DNA of 64,000 nt from Casuarina equisetifolia (lineage: Eukaryota; Streptophyta; Magnoliopsida; Fagales; Casuarinaceae): the NCBI GenBank assembly GCA_028551475.1, contig CM052360.1, forward strand, positions 16,294,501-16,358,500. The letters run 5' to 3'. Of the stretch, positions 61,401 to 64,000 are shown in pieces. Each line of letters starts with the position of its first letter. Position 1 is the first letter of the stretch. The notes below the pieces were generated by a model. The model was given only the letters and a program-made list of their open reading frames with translations. It was not told the DNA's origin and did not search any database. Made by a program: the position numbers and the translations under genes.

Positions 61401-64000
61401 AACTCTGAGGACAAAAGTATACGCGTGTGGGATGTAACCAAGAGAACTGGAATCCAAACTTTCCGTCGAGAGCATGATAGATTCTGGATTCTTGCATCTC
61501 ACCCTGAGATGAATCTATTGGCAGCTGGCCATGATAGTGGTATGATTGTCTTCAAATTGGAGAGAGAACGACCTGCCTTTGCATTGAGTGGTGATTCTCT
61601 GTTCTATGTCAAAGATCGCTTTCTGCGATTCTATGAGTTTTCAACTCAGAAAGATGCACAGGCAATTCCAATTCGACGCCCTGGTTCCATTAGCTTGAAT
61701 CAGAGTCCAAGAACTCTTTCTTACAGCCCAACTGAACATGCTGTTCTTATATGCTCAGATGTTGATGGGGGGTCTTATGAGCTGTATTTCATACCCAAAG
61801 ATAGTATTGGCAGGGGTGATAGTATGCAAGATGCAAAGAGAGGTTTGGGAGGATCAGCCGTTTTTGTGGCTCGGAATAGGTTTGCTGTGCTTGACAAGAG
61901 CAACAATCAAGTCCTAGTCAAGAATCTGAAAAATGAGGTTGTTAAAAAGAGTGGCCTCCCCATAGCTGCAGATGCAATATTTTATGCTGGAACTGGTAAC
62001 TTGCTGTGCAGGGCTGAGGATAGAGTGGTTATATTTGATCTCCAGCAGAGAATGATCCTCGGTGATCTTCAAACCCCTTTTGTCAAGTACGTTGTTTGGT
62101 CTCACGACATGGAGAGTGTTGCTTTACTCAGTAAGCATGCCATTATCATTGCAAGCAAGAAACTTGTGCACCATTGCACTCTTCATGAGACCATCCGTGT
62201 CAAAAGTGGTGCTTGGGATGATAATGGTGTTTTCATTTATACAACTTTAAATCACATTAAATACTGCCTCCCAAATGGAGATAGTGGGATAATTAGAACC
62301 CTTGATGTCCCAATATACATCACAAAGGTTTCAGGGAATACCATCTTCTGCTTGGATCGTGATGGGAAAAACAGGTCTATAGTTATTGATGCAACAGAGT
62401 ATATTTTCAAGCTTTCCCTTTTGAAGAAGAGATACGACCATGTTATGGGCATGATAAGGAATTCACAGCTTTGTGGTGATGCTATGATTGCGTATCTTCA
62501 ACAGAAGGGTTTTCCTGAAGTTGCTCTCCATTTTGTGAAAGATGAGAGAACTAGATTCAATTTAGCTATAGACAGTGGGAACATACAAATTGCTGTTGCG
62601 TCATCTACTGCAATTGATGAGAAGGACTACTGGTATAGATTGGGGGTGGAAGCTCTTCGTCAGGGCAATGCAGGTATTGTGGAATATGCTTACCAGAGGA
62701 CTAAAAATTTTGAGAGGTTGTCTTTTCTTTATCTTATTACTGGTAATAATGAGAAGCTGTCCAAGATGCTGAAAATCGCTGAAGTTAAGAATGATGTCAT
62801 GGGTCAGTTTCATAATGCTCTATATCTTGGTGATGTTCGAGAACGTGTTAAGATATTAGAGAATGTCGGTCACTTGCCACTTGCTTATATCGCAGCATCA
62901 GTCCATGGTCTACATGATGTTGCTGAACGCCTAGCGGCTGAGTTAGGGGATAATGTTCCTTCATTGCCAGAGGGGAAAGCAGCCTCCCTCTTGATGCCTC
63001 CAGCCCCTGTCATGTGCAGTGGTGATTGGCCGCTTCTAAGAGTCATGAAGGGAATATTTGAAGGTGGGCTGGATAATATTGGTAGGGGGGCTGCAGAAGA
63101 AGAGGATGAGGCTGTTGATGCTGATTGGGGTGAGGAGCTGGACCTGGTTGATGTTGATGGCCTGCAGAATGGGGATGTTAAAGCAATTTTGGAGGATGGG
63201 GAAGTGGCTGAAGGAGATGAGGAAGAGGAGGGAGGGTGGGACCTCGAAGATTTGGAGCTCCCCCCCGAAGCAGATACTCCAAAGGCATCTGTCAATTCTC
63301 GCTCTTCTGTTTTTGTGGCCCCAACTCCTGGCATGCCTGTTAGCCAGATTTGGATCCAGAGATCATCGCTTGCTGCTGAACATGCAGCTGCTGGCAATTT
63401 TGATACTGCAATGCGATTACTAAGCAGACAACTTGGAATAAAAAACTTTGCCCCTTTGAGACCCATGTTTCTTGATCTTCACACTGGAAGTCATTCCTAT
63501 ATACGCGCCTTTTCATCTGCTCCAGTGATATCCCTGGCTGTTGAACGAGGATGGAATGAGTCTGCTAGTCCAAATGTGAGGGGTCCACCGGCACTTGTGT
63601 TCAATTTCTCTCAGTTGGAAGAGAAGCTTAAGGCAGGTTACAAGGCAACAACGGCAGGAAAATTCACTGAGGCTCTTCGCCTTTTCATTAGCATTCTTCA
63701 TACTATACCTCTTGTTGTTGTTGATTCTAGGAGGGAGGTTGATGAAGTCAAGGAGTTGATCGTTATCGTAAAAGAGTATGTTTTGGGTTTGCAGATGGAG
63801 CTTAAGAGGAGGGAAATTAAGGATAATCCTGCCCGGCAGCAAGAACTTGCAGCCTATTTCACTCACTGCAACCTTCAAATGCCTCACTTAAGGCTTGCCT
63901 TGCAAAATGCAATGACTGTTTGCTTTAAGTCAAAGAATGTTGCCACAGCTGCTAACTTTGCAAGGCGGCTTCTAGAGACCAACCCCAGTCTTGAGAATCA
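58494..64000 (+). CDS. COPA: Coatomer subunit alpha (alpha-COP), 3' end outside window
   Basis: Large subunit of the COPI coat, which buds vesicles for Golgi-to-ER and intra-Golgi transport; its first WD40 propeller reads dilysine retrieval signals of cargo. Exons: 58494-58701, 60611-61105, and 61309 to the window end, all joined in frame: 1,131 codons and two bases of about 1,220. The start [18 protein letters not shown] is the conserved alpha-COP N-terminus. WD repeats (with [50 protein letters not shown]) cover about residues 1-310, followed by the coatomer WD-associated region, an acidic linker (about 825-885) and the start of the C-terminal COPI domain that binds epsilon-COP. The 2.7 kb of exon 3 is open throughout. 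Intron 1 (58,702-60,610) has an AT repeat at about 59,809-59,827. About 85-90 residues are missing at the right edge. Confidence 0.96.
58702..60610 (+). other. alpha-COP intron 1
   Basis: 1.9-kb intron with GT at 58,702 and AG at 60,609-60,610. It holds an AT microsatellite (about 59,809-59,827). Open frames inside it on either strand show no domain. Confidence 0.85.

Noticed and set aside
62885..63466. 193-codon minus-strand open frame rich in Ser and Pro
   Set aside because: It lies opposite the acidic linker of alpha-COP, whose plus-strand reading matches the family; it has no independent support.
1..64000. tRNA or rRNA genes
   Set aside because: No cloverleaf with A and B boxes and no rRNA text was noticed on either strand; the tRNA-like sites seen are retrotransposon primer-binding sites.

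Overview
The window is nuclear DNA of a flowering plant, most likely a eudicot. It holds many-exon genes with GT-AG introns, plant-only gene families (KIN-7 kinesin with a RING end, double B-box factor) and about 35 kb of nested LTR retrotransposons. The species cannot be named from the sequence alone.

Layout. (1) About 190-12,480, plus strand: a complete 24-exon KIN-7D-type kinesin gene (CDS 511-10,984, 1,084 aa by my splicing) with CT-rich leader repeats and a probably spliced 3' UTR. (2) 12,683-13,822, minus strand: a complete three-exon double B-box transcription factor of the BBX20/21/22 group (292 aa), tail to tail with the kinesin. (3) 16,787-21,012, plus strand: an 11-exon gene for a 337-aa protein with a plastid-type leader. 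I do not recognise the family; one of its introns appears to be GC-AG. (4) About 21.8-55.6 kb: a graveyard of retrotransposons. Element A is an old minus-strand Ty1/copia element (23,598-40,490). It was split inside its integrase by element B, a younger plus-strand copia element (27,288-36,314) with 1.79-kb LTRs and a perfect TTTAT target duplication. Next come minus-strand copia pol scraps (about 40.58-41.89 kb) and element C, a plus-strand copia relic (about 42.4-47.3 kb). C is interrupted by a TGATGTAG-ended inverted-repeat element and by a minus-strand solo LTR of the B family. Element E is a decayed Ty3/gypsy chromovirus (47,614-55,620, target duplication TTATG). It is interrupted by a second TGATGT-ended fold-back element and by a solo LTR of another family. 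(5) 58,494 to the window end, plus strand: the gene for the alpha subunit of coatomer (COPI). Three coding exons are seen, giving 1,131 codons and two further bases of an expected ~1,220 codons; the 3' end lies outside the window.

The four host genes are not an operon or pathway. They act in mitosis/microtubule transport with possible ubiquitin ligation (KIN-7D), light and brassinosteroid signalling (BBX), probably a plastid (337-aa protein), and Golgi-to-ER vesicle transport (alpha-COP). From memory, KIN-7D and BBX20 are also close neighbours in Arabidopsis (At4g39050 and At4g39070), which suggests conserved gene order. All retrotransposon reading frames carry stops or frameshifts, so no element looks autonomous. 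I did not find a convincing new biological system. The best leads are the 35-bp array inside the B LTRs, the fold-back elements with an internal 34-bp array, the 498-bp duplication within gag of element A, and the GC-AG intron.
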